Positions 53,397 to 62,178 of a stretch of DNA of 64,000 nt are shown here, one piece after another (position 1 is the stretch's first letter; every line of letters begins with the position of its first letter). The notes below the pieces were generated by a model, which was given only the letters and a program-made list of their open reading frames with translations, searched no databases and was not told the DNA's origin. A program made the position numbers and the translations under genes. Origin of the DNA: Oceanihabitans sediminis (GTDB taxonomy: Bacteria > Bacteroidota > Bacteroidia > Flavobacteriales > Flavobacteriaceae); contig NZ_QPIG01000001.1 of assembly GCF_003337215.1 (NCBI RefSeq), forward strand, positions 868,001-932,000. Reading direction: 5' to 3'.

Positions 53397-54949
53397 ATTT
53401 TACAGAAAAGGATATAAAACAGATTGCTTCTAAACGCATAAGCGTTGAAAAGGTTCGTGCTGAAATACAGTTGTTTATTACAGGAATTGCTTTTGTAGAT
53501 CTACAGGAAGCCGCTAGTGTGAAAAATGGCATATTAAAACTTTCAAAATCTAAAAAAGAGAATGCCATAAGGTTTTTTAAAAGTAAAAGGCACGAAAAGA
53601 ATATCCTAAAGTTTATTCCCGCTTCTGGGGCAGCAACCAGAATGTTTAAGTTTTTGTTTCAGTTTCTACATGAATACGATATAACTAAGGAAACTATTAA
53701 CTCTTATATCAACAGAAAGCAAGCAAGCGATTTGTCTTTATTTTTCGTCGGTATAGAGAAGTTTCCTTTTTATGATATAGTTATATCGGAAGCAAAAAAA
53801 CTGTACCCTGATTACAACAGCCTTTCCGAAGACGAAAAAAAGGTGGTTTTTATTAAGGTGTTATTAGATGAAGACAAATTAAATTACGGCTTCTATCCAA
53901 AAGGATTATTACCTTTTCACAAGTATAAAGACCATGTTTCAACAGCTTTTGAAGAGCATTTGTATGAAGCTTCTTTATATGCATCATCTAATAATGAAGC
54001 TAATTTACATTTTACTATTTCAGAAAAACATAAAAGTGTTTTTGATACCGAATTTAAGCGTATTCAAGAGGTAGTAGAAGAGAAAACCAACACCAAATTT
54101 CATATTTCATTTTCCTATCAATGTCAGTCTACAGATACCATTGCGGTAACTCCAGAAAATAAAGTTTTTAGAGAAGAAAATGGCGAGATGTTGTTTAGAC
54201 CCTCTGGTCATGGTGCCTTATTAAATAATTTAAACAAGCAGGATGCCGATATTGTTTTTATAAAAAACATCGACAATATTGTGGTTTTTAAATACGACGA
54301 AGAACTAGCTGAATACAAAAAAATGCTAGCAGGTATTCTGTTAGAATTACAGGAACAATCTTTTGCATATGTAAAGCAGTTAGATGAAAATCAGCTTTCC
54401 GAGAAGCAATTACATGCGATTGTAGATTTTCTTAAAAACAAGCTATATGTCGTGTTTAGTAATGAGTTTGAAAAATATTCTACAGCTAATCAAATAGCAT
54501 ACTTAAAAGAAAAACTAAATAGACCTATTCGCGTTTGCGGAATGGTTAAAAATGAAGGAGAGCCTGGAGGCGGACCATTTTGGGTGAAGGATGAAAGCGG
54601 AAAAATCTCTTTACAAATTGTAGAATCTGCTCAAATTGATACAACAAACAAGCTGCAGAAAACTATATTAAACAACGCTACACATTTTAATCCTGTAGAC
54701 TTAGTTTGCGGAATTAAAAACTATAAGGGTGAAAAATTTGATCTGAATAAATTTGTAGATCCCAATACCGCTTTTATAACCACGAAGACTAGAATGGGTA
54801 AGGAGTTAAAAGCCTTAGAGCTTCCTGGATTATGGAATGGCTCTATGGCAGATTGGAATACTATTTTTGTAGAGGTGCCTTTAATTACTTTTAATCCGGT
54901 GAAAACGGTAACAGATTTATTAAAAGCAACCCATCAAATTAACGGCTAA
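53393..54949 (+). CDS. DUF4301-family protein
   Basis: 518 residues from a GTG at 53393 that overlaps the stop of the kinase gene by four bases. Contains LKFIPASGAATRMFKFLFQF and PSGHGALLNNLNKQDADIVFIKNIDN, which recall nucleotide-sugar transferase-like glycine-rich motifs, and a GEPGGGPFWV stretch. The family is known only as DUF4301. A nucleotidyltransferase fold is possible but not shown. It is in a tight run with NAD-salvage and ribosome-rescue genes, which may mean only co-expression. Confidence 0.8.
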   Translation: MNFTEKDIKQIASKRISVEKVRAEIQLFITGIAFVDLQEAASVKNGILKLSKSKKENAIRFFKSKRHEKNILKFIPASGAATRMFKFLFQFLHEYDITKETINSYINRKQASDLSLFFVGIEKFPFYDIVISEAKKLYPDYNSLSEDEKKVVFIKVLLDEDKLNYGFYPKGLLPFHKYKDHVSTAFEEHLYEASLYASSNNEANLHFTISEKHKSVFDTEFKRIQEVVEEKTNTKFHISFSYQCQSTDTIAVTPENKVFREENGEMLFRPSGHGALLNNLNKQDADIVFIKNIDNIVVFKYDEELAEYKKMLAGILLELQEQSFAYVKQLDENQLSEKQLHAIVDFLKNKLYVVFSNEFEKYSTANQIAYLKEKLNRPIRVCGMVKNEGEPGGGPFWVKDESGKISLQIVESAQIDTTNKLQKTILNNATHFNPVDLVCGIKNYKGEKFDLNKFVDPNTAFITTKTRMGKELKALELPGLWNGSMADWNTIFVEVPLITFNPVKTVTDLLKATHQING

Positions 54950-55356
54950 TGTTTTCTGAAAAAGCCCTGATTGCAGAGTTACACTTTAAAGCAATACGAA
55001 GCTCAGGTGCAGGTGGGCAACATGTAAATAAAGTGTCTTCTAAAATGGAATTAAGTTTTCGTTTAGAAGACTCTCTTGTTTTAAATGAAGAACAAAAAGA
55101 ACGTCTTTTAGCTAAACTACAAACCAGGTTAACCAAAGAAAATGTGCTTATCTTACAATGTGGCGAAAGCCGAAGCCAGCATAAAAACAAGCAAATTGTA
55201 ATTCAAAGATTTCTTCAAATTATACAAAACGGATTAAAAGTTCCTAAAAAACGAAAGCCAACCAAAGTGCCTAGATCTGTAAAAATTAAAAGATTAAAAG
55301 CAAAGCGGAATACTTCAGAAAAGAAGGCGAATAGAAGAAAGCCAAACATCGATTAA
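54949..55356 (+). CDS. arfB: Alternative ribosome-rescue factor ArfB (peptidyl-tRNA hydrolase, YaeJ-like)
   Basis: 135 residues. GGQ motif at Gly22-Gly23-Gln24 (RSSGAGGQHVNKVSSKMEL) and a long basic C-terminal tail (KKRKPTKVPRSVKIKRLKAK) that enters the empty mRNA channel of stalled ribosomes. It lacks the codon-recognition domains of release factors. The start overlaps the DUF4301 stop by one base. Confidence 0.92.
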   Translation: MFSEKALIAELHFKAIRSSGAGGQHVNKVSSKMELSFRLEDSLVLNEEQKERLLAKLQTRLTKENVLILQCGESRSQHKNKQIVIQRFLQIIQNGLKVPKKRKPTKVPRSVKIKRLKAKRNTSEKKANRRKPNID

Positions 55357-55410
55357 TTATTCTACCTATTACATTGCTAATTGTTTTAATCTTCTATACA
55401 TTTGCAGCGT

Positions 55411-55558
55411 TCTCAAAAAAGGGGTGCTAAAATTTGTTGGCAGTCGCTTTAAAACTTAGGAGTAATCTAGAAAACGAATAAGCTTTATACGACCAAAAAC
55501 ATTTCAAGCTGAGATCATACCCATTGAACCTAGAACAGGTAATGCTGTTTAGGAATAA
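55411..55558 (+). promoter_or_regulatory. TPP riboswitch (THI element) with long P3 extension
   Basis: The conserved pieces are in order: GGGGTGC (55421-55427), GCTGAGATCATACCC (55509-55522), GAACCTAGAACAGGTAATGC (55526-55545) and AGGAA (55551-55555). Between GGGGTGC and CTGAGA lie about 80 nt instead of the usual 10-30, so the P3 arm is enlarged. A hairpin GAATTAT / ATAATTC at 55560-55594 could be the expression switch. It controls the receptor gene downstream. Confidence 0.92.
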
Positions 55559-55656
55559 AGAATTATCATGGACCAATTATGATCCTTATAATTCAAAATA
55601 AATCAATAAAAACAAAGAATAATTGCCTCTTTTTATTCGATTATAAGAATAGTCGT

Positions 55657-57897
55657 ATGAATAATTCATTATCTAATTTGTTCCACCTTCGCAGGCAGGA
55701 TTTTATTTTTATTTTATTAGCCTTTTTAGGTTTTACTTTTGCCAAGGCACAAGAAAAAGTACAAGATTCTATTCTACCACATTACTTAGATGAGGTTTTA
55801 GTAAAAGCTGTTAGAGTAAATGCAACCTCACCAATTACGCATAGTAATGTTAGTAAAGAAGCGTTAGCAAAACGCAATTTAGGGCAAGACATCCCTATTT
55901 TATTAAACTTTTTACCATCTGTAGTAACCTCTTCCGATGCAGGAACAGGAGTTGGTTATACCTATATTCGTGTTCGTGGAATCAACGCACAGTCTACGAA
56001 TATTACCCTTAACGGAATTCCGTATAATGACGCGGAATCTCTTGGTACCTTTTGGGTGAACTTAGGAGACTTTGCTTCTTCGGTAGAAAGTTTACAGTTA
56101 CAACGTGGTGTTGGTACATCTACTAATGGTGCTGGTGCTTTTGGAGCGAGTATCAATGTATTAACCGATGCTGTTTCAGAGGAAGCAAATGCCGAAATTT
56201 CTAATTCCTTCGGAAGCTTCAATACTAGAAAACATAATATAAAATTCAGCACAGGAAAACTAAACAATCACTTTGAAATTGCTGGGCGTCTTTCGCAAAT
56301 AAAATCAGACGGATACATAGATAGAGCAAGTTCCGATTTAAAATCTTACTTCTTACAAGGAGCTTATGTAGATGATAATAGATTAATTAAAGCTATTACA
56401 TTTAGTGGTAAAGAGGTTACTTACCAAGCTTGGAATGGTTTAGAAGATTTAGATTTGTTAGAAAACGATAGAACTTTCAATACTGCTGGAATGTACACAG
56501 ATGAAGAAGGTACTATTAGATTCCATGAAAATGAAGAAGACAATTACCAGCAAGACCACTATCAACTTCACTATAGCGAAAGAATTAATAACTATTGGTC
56601 AACTAACTTAAGTTTGAATTATACGCATGGTCAAGGATATTTTGAGCAGTATAAGGAAGATCAGGATTTTGAAGATTATGATTTAGAAGAAATCACTATT
56701 GGTGGAGAAACTATTAATTCTACCGACTTAATTAGAAGACGTTGGTTAGATAACGACTTTTATGTGGTAAATGCGAATGCGAATTTTAAAAAGAATAAGC
56801 TAGATATGATATTCGGTGGTTCGTATAGTACGTATGACGGAGATCACTTTGGAAAAATCATTTGGGCTAGAAATGCAAGTTCTAGTGAAATAAATGCTCC
56901 TTATTACGATAGTAACGGAAAGAAAAAGGACTTAAGTTTCTTTACGAAGGCAACGGTTAATTTAAATGATAAACTGAGCCTTTTTGGAGATCTGCAACTT
57001 CGATTGGTAGATTATAAAACTACTGGTTTAACTTCAGATAGAATTCCTTTAGAAATAGATGAAAACTATAACTTCTTCAATCCTAAAGCCGGAATTACGT
57101 ATAGATTTAACAGAGGAAATCACTTATACTTCTCTTATGCTAGAGCAAATAGAGAACCAAATAGAGATGATTTTGAAAACAACGAAACAGTAAAGCCAGA
57201 GCAGTTAAACGATTTCGAATTAGGGTACAGACACCAATCGGAAAAGTTTAGTATCAATACCAACTTATATTATATGTTATATAACGAACAGTTAATATTA
57301 ACTGGTGATAGAGATAATGTTGGAAATCCAATTCGTACGAATAGTGGAGAGAGCTACAGATTAGGTTTAGAAATTGAAGCTGCTGTAAAACCAATAGAAT
57401 GGTTAACTATTCAACCAGCTGTTACTTTAAGTTCTAATAAAAACAAAAGCACGGTGATTTCTAAAGACGGATCTTTAGTAGACTTAGGAAAAACAAATAT
57501 TTCTTTCTCTCCTGAAGTTGTAGTATCTAATGCTTTAGTATTTAACCCTGCAAAAGATTTTGATATAGCATTATTAACTAAATATGTTGGGGAGCAGTTT
57601 ATGGGGAATACCGATAGCGAAGCTTCCAAACTAGATAGCTACTTTGTAAACGATTTAAATGTTTCTTATAAACTATCTTTCGTAAAAGCGTCTAATGAAA
57701 AGTCACCATTTATTAAGTCTGTTAACTTTACTGCTTTAGTAAATAATATTTTAAACGAAAAATATGTTTCTAATGGATATTACTATACCTATGATGATAC
57801 TTGGTCTGTTCCTAATCAGACAACAACCATTGAAGGTGCAGGATATTATCCGCAAGCAACAAGAAACTTTTTAGTAGGAGCTACTTTAAAATTCTAA
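55657..57897 (+). CDS. TonB-dependent receptor, predicted thiamine-related uptake
   Basis: 746 residues from the ATG at 55657, which begins a good signal peptide (ending near FAKAQ). An earlier in-frame ATG at 55579 lies in the riboswitch hairpin and gives no signal. The plug domain covers about 40-160 (YIRVRGINAQSTNITLNGIPYNDAE; LQRGVGTSTNGAGAFGASINV), the barrel the rest, ending in GATLKF with the C-terminal Phe. The TPP riboswitch predicts import of thiamine or a precursor across the outer membrane with TonB energy. Substrate inferred. Confidence 0.93.
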   Translation: MNNSLSNLFHLRRQDFIFILLAFLGFTFAKAQEKVQDSILPHYLDEVLVKAVRVNATSPITHSNVSKEALAKRNLGQDIPILLNFLPSVVTSSDAGTGVGYTYIRVRGINAQSTNITLNGIPYNDAESLGTFWVNLGDFASSVESLQLQRGVGTSTNGAGAFGASINVLTDAVSEEANAEISNSFGSFNTRKHNIKFSTGKLNNHFEIAGRLSQIKSDGYIDRASSDLKSYFLQGAYVDDNRLIKAITFSGKEVTYQAWNGLEDLDLLENDRTFNTAGMYTDEEGTIRFHENEEDNYQQDHYQLHYSERINNYWSTNLSLNYTHGQGYFEQYKEDQDFEDYDLEEITIGGETINSTDLIRRRWLDNDFYVVNANANFKKNKLDMIFGGSYSTYDGDHFGKIIWARNASSSEINAPYYDSNGKKKDLSFFTKATVNLNDKLSLFGDLQLRLVDYKTTGLTSDRIPLEIDENYNFFNPKAGITYRFNRGNHLYFSYARANREPNRDDFENNETVKPEQLNDFELGYRHQSEKFSINTNLYYMLYNEQLILTGDRDNVGNPIRTNSGESYRLGLEIEAAVKPIEWLTIQPAVTLSSNKNKSTVISKDGSLVDLGKTNISFSPEVVVSNALVFNPAKDFDIALLTKYVGEQFMGNTDSEASKLDSYFVNDLNVSYKLSFVKASNEKSPFIKSVNFTALVNNILNEKYVSNGYYYTYDDTWSVPNQTTTIEGAGYYPQATRNFLVGATLKF

Positions 57898-57903
57898 ACC
57901 AAA

Positions 57904-57941
57904 AAACTCCTTCTCTTTAAAAAGGGAAGGAGTTTCTTTTT
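57904..57941 (+). terminator. Terminator after the TonB-dependent receptor
   Basis: Stem AAACTCCTTCTCTTT / AAAGGGAAGGAGTTT with one G-T pair, then C-T5. Confidence 0.82.
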
Positions 57942-57970
57942 CTATATAACTCGTAAATTGGAAGTTTTTA

Positions 57971-58408
57971 CTAGTTATTATATACTCTAATAATATTACC
58001 GCTTACTTCTGTATGGTATTGCTTTAAACCAAACTGCGCAGAAGTTCCGCTATTTGGTTGTCCTGTTAAAATATCATAGGTATTTCCGTCATCACAATTA
58101 CAAGAAGCAATAACGCCTTCTACGGTAAGTTTAGAGCAGCTTTGTAAATGATGGTTCGGATCGCTTAATTCAAAAGCTAGATACGTGCTTCCGGAATAAT
58201 AAACTACAATGCCGTTAATTCCGTATTCCTGAACCACAACATGGTTTCCCGGGTATTTCAAGCTATTAAATTGCGGAAAACTAGTATTTATTGTACTAGT
58301 TGTATCAAAAGCTTGGTCTGGTATATACTGGTTGTAAGTATCATTATCGCTTTTGCTACAGGCAAGTATAGAAACGCATGCTAGCGTTGCTAAAAATATC
58401 TTCTTCAT
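57971..58408 (-). CDS. Lipoprotein with degenerate Rieske-like domain
   Basis: 145 residues with a lipoprotein signal (SILAC, Cys17). The C-terminal half has the spacing of a Rieske domain: SCNCDDGNTYDILTGQPNSG then LKQYHTEVSGNIIRVYNN, against the usual CPCHGxxFDxxTGxxxxGPA...LxxYxVxxxGxxIxV. The cluster ligands are not kept: the His after the second Cys pair is Asp, and the first CxH is missing. It is therefore unlikely to bind a 2Fe-2S cluster and may use the fold for another purpose. The small protein converges on the receptor gene; function unknown. Confidence 0.7.
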   Translation of the reverse strand: MKKIFLATLACVSILACSKSDNDTYNQYIPDQAFDTTSTINTSFPQFNSLKYPGNHVVVQEYGINGIVVYYSGSTYLAFELSDPNHHLQSCSKLTVEGVIASCNCDDGNTYDILTGQPNSGTSAQFGLKQYHTEVSGNIIRVYNN

Positions 58409-58551
58409 TTTGTGTTATTTTTGATTAGCAAGGTACAAAAATTGCACTTTGTATTAAATTATTTTGTATATTAGACACTAATTAAGTTTTTAATATTTTA
58501 TTGATTTTTAGTACTTTTAAGTACAATTTTCTTTTTGTAATTAAAAATTTG

Positions 58552-58559
58552 TATTTTTG
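58552..58559 (+). promoter_or_regulatory. greA -7 promoter box TATTTTTG
   Basis: A perfect TAnnTTTG about 105 bp before the greA ATG, so the leader would be about 95-100 nt. The -33 side has only TTTG at 58534-58537 with a short 14-bp spacer. Confidence 0.5.
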
Positions 58560-58566
58560 TGAGACT

Positions 58567-58644
58567 ATCTCGTGAAAGCGGGATTTTTTTATGCTGAAAT
58601 CTTTATGGAAACAATGTTTTTAAAAAGATTTCAGCATCTTTTTA
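58567..58644 (+). promoter_or_regulatory. greA leader with two consecutive terminator-like hairpins
   Basis: Hairpin 1 pairs ATCTCG with CGGGAT (one G-T pair, 6-nt loop) and is followed by seven T (58584-58590). Hairpin 2 pairs ATGCTGAAATCTTT (58591-58604) with AAAGATTTCAGCAT (58624-58637), followed by CTTTTTA. GreA starts at 58665, 20 nt later. Either could end transcription before the gene. Confidence 0.6.
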
Positions 58645-58664
58645 TATAATAAAACGAAGAAATT

Positions 58665-59138
58665 ATGAGTAAAGTATCTTATTATACTGCGGAAGGTTTG
58701 AAAAAACTAAGAGATGAGCTTAAGCATCTTAAGGATGTAGAGCGTGTAAAAGCTTCAAGAGCAATTGCAGAAGCCAGAGACAAAGGAGATTTGAGTGAGA
58801 ATGCCGAATATGATGCTGCAAAAGAAGCTCAGGGCATGTTAGAAATGCGTATTTCTAAATTAGAAGAACAGCTTGCTGGTGCTCGTTTAATAGACGAGTC
58901 CCAAATGGATACTTCTAAAATTTTAGTGCTTTCTAAGGTAAAGATTAAAAACCAAACCAATGGTATGGAAATGCTATATACCTTGGTGGCAGATGGTGAA
59001 GCAGATTTAGCTGCCGGAAAAATATCTGTAAACTCTCCTATAGGGAAAGGTTTATTAGGTAAAACGGTTGGGGAAGTTGCAGAAATTCAAGTGCCAAACG
59101 GTGTTATTAAATTTGATATTTTAGAAATATCTAGATAA
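58665..59138 (+). CDS. greA: Transcription elongation factor GreA
   Basis: 157 residues, normal length. N-terminal coiled coil (LKKLRDELKHLKDVERVKASRAIAEARDKGDLSENAEYDAAKE) with the acidic tip Asp/Glu, and a C-terminal FKBP-like domain (VNSPIGKGLLGKTVGEVAEIQVPNG). It rescues backtracked RNA polymerase. The leader contains terminator-like hairpins. Confidence 0.97.
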   Translation: MSKVSYYTAEGLKKLRDELKHLKDVERVKASRAIAEARDKGDLSENAEYDAAKEAQGMLEMRISKLEEQLAGARLIDESQMDTSKILVLSKVKIKNQTNGMEMLYTLVADGEADLAAGKISVNSPIGKGLLGKTVGEVAEIQVPNGVIKFDILEISR

Positions 59139-59167
59139 TTCATATTAAGAAAGGTAATTATATAGGG

Positions 59168-59214
59168 ATTCCTATTTTTAGCTGAAAAGCATTCAGTTTT
59201 AAATAGGAATTTTT
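59168..59214 (+). terminator. Terminator after greA
   Basis: Stem ATTCCTATTT / AAATAGGAAT with an inner CTGAA / TTCAG helix, then TTTTA. Confidence 0.85.
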
Positions 59215-59241
59215 ATATTTACAAATAAACCCTTAAACCTT

Positions 59242-59631
59242 ATGGCTTCTATTTTTACAAAAATCATACAAGGAGAGTTACCTTGTTATAAAGTAGCAGA
59301 AACAGATGATTTTCTAGCTTTTTTAGATGTAAATCCTAATGCTAAAGGACACACACTTTGTATTCCTAAAAAAGAGGTGGATAAAATCTTTGATCTAGAC
59401 GAAGAAACCTATAACGGATTGATGCAATTTTCACGTAAGGTTGCCATTGCTATGGAAAAAGCGATAGACTGTAAACGTGTTGGTTTAACTGTTATAGGAT
59501 TAGAAGTGCCACATGTTCACGTACACTTAATTCCGTTGCATTCTATGGAAAACGCTAGGTTTATTGAAAAGGTGAAGCTAAGTCCAGAAGAATTTCAAGA
59601 AATAGCAAAAGCTATTCAATCTTATCTATAG
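59242..59631 (+). CDS. HIT-family nucleotide hydrolase
   Basis: 129 residues with the histidine triad His91-Val-His93-Val-His95 (EVPHVHVHLIPLH) and the HINT-like N-terminal IFTKIIQGELPCYKV. These enzymes hydrolyse nucleoside phosphoramidates such as AMP-lysine. The last 10 bp overlap the convergent zinc-ribbon gene. Confidence 0.95.
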   Translation: MASIFTKIIQGELPCYKVAETDDFLAFLDVNPNAKGHTLCIPKKEVDKIFDLDEETYNGLMQFSRKVAIAMEKAIDCKRVGLTVIGLEVPHVHVHLIPLHSMENARFIEKVKLSPEEFQEIAKAIQSYL

Positions 59632-59969
59632 AGTACAGCTGCAATAATTACGGCTAGAATTACTATTACAAAAGAACCAATTAGCAGCCAAGCTTTCCTT
59701 TTAAGCTTGGTTGATTTTTTTTTAGGCACAAAGGCTTTTTGGTGATAAGCAAAAACGCGTTCAATATCTTCTGTCCACATTACAGGAAAAATATCTGTAT
59801 TGCAGGTGTTGCAGTAAATAGACTGCGTAGTTTCACTAGTAATAGATTTATATAGGGAAGTCTCTACAAACTTTTGTTTGAAAGTTAATTGTAAGCCATT
59901 TGTATTAAAGCATTCAGGACAATTATTATTCAAGCTAGCCTCTTTAATCGTAATCAGTTTTTCGTCCAT
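59622..59969 (-). CDS. Zinc-ribbon-like membrane protein next to a histidine kinase
   Basis: 115 residues. CPEC (17-20) and CNTC (53-56) form a possible zinc ribbon in the cytoplasm. A C-terminal helix (WLLIGSFVIVILAVIIAAVLY) anchors it to the membrane. No signal peptide. It starts 2 bp after the histidine kinase gene, so the two share a transcript. Role unknown. Confidence 0.75.
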   Translation of the reverse strand: MDEKLITIKEASLNNNCPECFNTNGLQLTFKQKFVETSLYKSITSETTQSIYCNTCNTDIFPVMWTEDIERVFAYHQKAFVPKKKSTKLKRKAWLLIGSFVIVILAVIIAAVLYR

Positions 59970-59971
59970 TT

Positions 59972-61147
59972 TTAAACACTTTTTAAAATAATTTGCATGG
60001 TCGTACCTTTGTTGATTTCAGATTCTGAGACCTTTATCTTTCCGTTGTGAAACTCTTCTATAATGCGTTTTACTAAGGAAAGTCCTAATCCCCAACCTCT
60101 TTTCTTGGTGGTATAACCGGGCTCAAAAATAGTCTTAAATTGGCTTTTAGACAAGCCATTTCCTGTATCAGAAATATATAAATTTACTGTTTTTTCTAGT
60201 TGGGTGATTTTTATGGTAATTTTCCCTTTTCCTTTCATGGCATCAATACCATTTTTTACTAGGTTTTCAATAGTCCAACTGAATAACTGTTTGTTTAAGT
60301 TTACATAAATTGTATTCTCAGGAACTAGAATTTCAAAATCTATAAGCTTAGAAGTTCTTGCTTTTAGATAATCATAAGACGCTAAGGTTTCCGCTACTAG
60401 ATCTGCTTTTTCTAAGGTTGGTAAAGAGCCTATTTTGCTAAATCGCTCTGTGATGGTTTCTAGACGGCCTATATCTTTTTCCATTTCTTGAATGTACTCT
60501 GGACTCACGTTTTCTGTTTTTAAAATTTCCGTCCAACCTATTAAAGAAGATAAGGGAGTTCCTATCTGGTGTGCTGTTTCTTTTGCCATACCCGACCAAA
60601 GCTTGTTTTCTATTGCGGTTTTATTGCTTCGGTAAAAGAAATATACAACTGCAGCAAATAGAATGATGATTAATAAAAGCGCTAAAGGGTAATATTTTAA
60701 TTTGTTTAGTAGTGGGGAATTCGCATAATAAAGTGTTTGGTTCACTTCCTTGATTTCTATAGGAGTGTTTTCCTTGCTAAACTGAGTTATTAACTTTTTT
60801 AAGTTCTTTTGTACGTAAATAGAATCCTTTTTTGTGCCTTCTCCTATATTACTAAAGGTGTAAATAGAAGAATCTTTATTTATAATAATAATAGGAGTGG
60901 TGTTGTTGCTGGATAAAACCTTAAAAATTAAATCGGTATTAACATTAATGTTTTCTTCAATAGAATTTTCGTCAACTAGTTTTAGTAATTCGTTTTGCGC
61001 AAAGGACCAATTTTCCATTTTAATACGTTCTTCCGTTTTAAATTTCTGAAAGAAAACATAGGTATTCCAAAGTATAAGAGAGATAATAGCAAAGGAAGCT
61101 ATAACAATAATCCATCTAAAAAGATTTCTGTTTTTCGAGAAAAGCAT
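59972..61147 (-). CDS. Sensor histidine kinase
   Basis: 391 residues. Two membrane helices (about 10-31 and 155-175) flank a 120-residue periplasmic sensor region. The H-box AKETAHQIGTPLSSLIGW, N-box NLVKNGIDAM, and G-boxes DTGNGLS and WGLGLSLVKRI are intact. No response regulator gene is adjacent, so it acts on a distant partner. The zinc-ribbon gene follows directly. Confidence 0.92.
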   Translation of the reverse strand: MLFSKNRNLFRWIIVIASFAIISLILWNTYVFFQKFKTEERIKMENWSFAQNELLKLVDENSIEENINVNTDLIFKVLSSNNTTPIIIINKDSSIYTFSNIGEGTKKDSIYVQKNLKKLITQFSKENTPIEIKEVNQTLYYANSPLLNKLKYYPLALLLIIILFAAVVYFFYRSNKTAIENKLWSGMAKETAHQIGTPLSSLIGWTEILKTENVSPEYIQEMEKDIGRLETITERFSKIGSLPTLEKADLVAETLASYDYLKARTSKLIDFEILVPENTIYVNLNKQLFSWTIENLVKNGIDAMKGKGKITIKITQLEKTVNLYISDTGNGLSKSQFKTIFEPGYTTKKRGWGLGLSLVKRIIEEFHNGKIKVSESEINKGTTMQIILKSV

Positions 61148-61220
61148 TTGTGTTATTTTAATATGTCAATATAATGTAAAATCTGTTAATAATATTGTGT
61201 TAGCTTTTTCTAAATCATTT

Positions 61221-61249
61221 TTTGTTGCGCATCTAATTGGTTAATTTTG
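61221..61249 (+). promoter_or_regulatory. Flavin reductase promoter TTTG-N17-TAATTTTG
   Basis: The -33 TTTG is at 61221-61224 and the -7 box TAATTTTG at 61242-61249, 17 bp before the ATG at 61267. Confidence 0.6.
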
Positions 61250-61266
61250 CACAAATTCTTGTTTAC

Positions 61267-62136
61267 ATGATATCATTTCAGCCAAAAGATCTTTCTACAA
61301 AAAACCTACATGCTTATTTACTAAGTGCAGTTGCTCCAAGACCAATTGCTTTTGCAAGTACGGTGGATGCAGCAGGGAATCCGAATTTATCGCCTTTTAG
61401 TTTTTTTAACTTATTTAGTGCGAATCCGCCAGTGTTAATTTTTTCACCTGCTCGTAGAGTACGTGATAATACTACAAAGCATACCCTTGCAAATGTAGAA
61501 GCAACTAAGGAAGTGGTTATTAATGTGGTGAATTATGATATGGTACACCAAGCTTCTTTAAGTAGTACAGAATATCCAGAAGGCGTAAACGAGTTTGATA
61601 AAGCAGGTTTGACCATGTTAAAATCGGATATAGTGAAACCTTTTCGTGTGGCAGAATCCCCAATACAATTGGAGTGCAAGGTAAATGAAATTGTAAAGCT
61701 AGGAACCGAAGGTGGAGCAGGAAATTTAGTGATATGCGAAGTGGTAAAGCTACATATTTCGAAAGATGTTTTAAACGAAGACCAAACTATTAACCAAGAA
61801 CTTTTAGATTTGGTAGCAAGAGCGGGAGGAAGCTATTATAGCCGTGCAAAAACTGGTTTCTTTGAAATACCTAAACCGCTTTCTAGTTTAGGAATTGGTG
61901 TAGACGCTATTCCTGAGGAAATTAGAAACAGCATGATATTAACCGGGAATGATTTAGGTATGTTAGGGAATGTAGATGCCTTGCCTACGCCAAAAGAAAT
62001 TAATACTTTTGTAGAAGAAATAAGTGAACGCTACCCTAATATCAAAGGCGCTACACACAGAGAAAAACATAAAATAGCTAAAAATTATTTAAGCTACGGA
62101 GATGTTTCAAGCGCATGGAAATTGCTATTATCGTAA
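61267..62136 (+). CDS. Flavin reductase-like FMN-binding protein
   Basis: 289 residues from the ATG at 61267 (MISFQPKDL); an earlier TTG has no support. Flavin reductase/flavoredoxin fold with SAVAPRPIAFASTVDAAGNPNLSPFSFFNLFSANPPVL and VINVVNYDMVHQASL. Longer than typical flavin reductases (about 160-210 residues) by a C-terminal helical part. It probably uses FMN; physiological partner unknown. Confidence 0.9.
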   Translation: MISFQPKDLSTKNLHAYLLSAVAPRPIAFASTVDAAGNPNLSPFSFFNLFSANPPVLIFSPARRVRDNTTKHTLANVEATKEVVINVVNYDMVHQASLSSTEYPEGVNEFDKAGLTMLKSDIVKPFRVAESPIQLECKVNEIVKLGTEGGAGNLVICEVVKLHISKDVLNEDQTINQELLDLVARAGGSYYSRAKTGFFEIPKPLSSLGIGVDAIPEEIRNSMILTGNDLGMLGNVDALPTPKEINTFVEEISERYPNIKGATHREKHKIAKNYLSYGDVSSAWKLLLS

Positions 62137-62178
62137 AATAGCATTTAAAAATAGACGAATATTTAATAATTATATATA

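Noticed and set aside
53393-54949. Calling DUF4301 a sugar nucleotidyltransferase
   Set aside because: Only a glycine-rich ASGAATRM motif is suggestive; catalytic residues are not clear by eye.
57971-58408. Functional Rieske iron-sulfur protein
   Set aside because: The two histidine ligands are not present, so cluster binding is unlikely.
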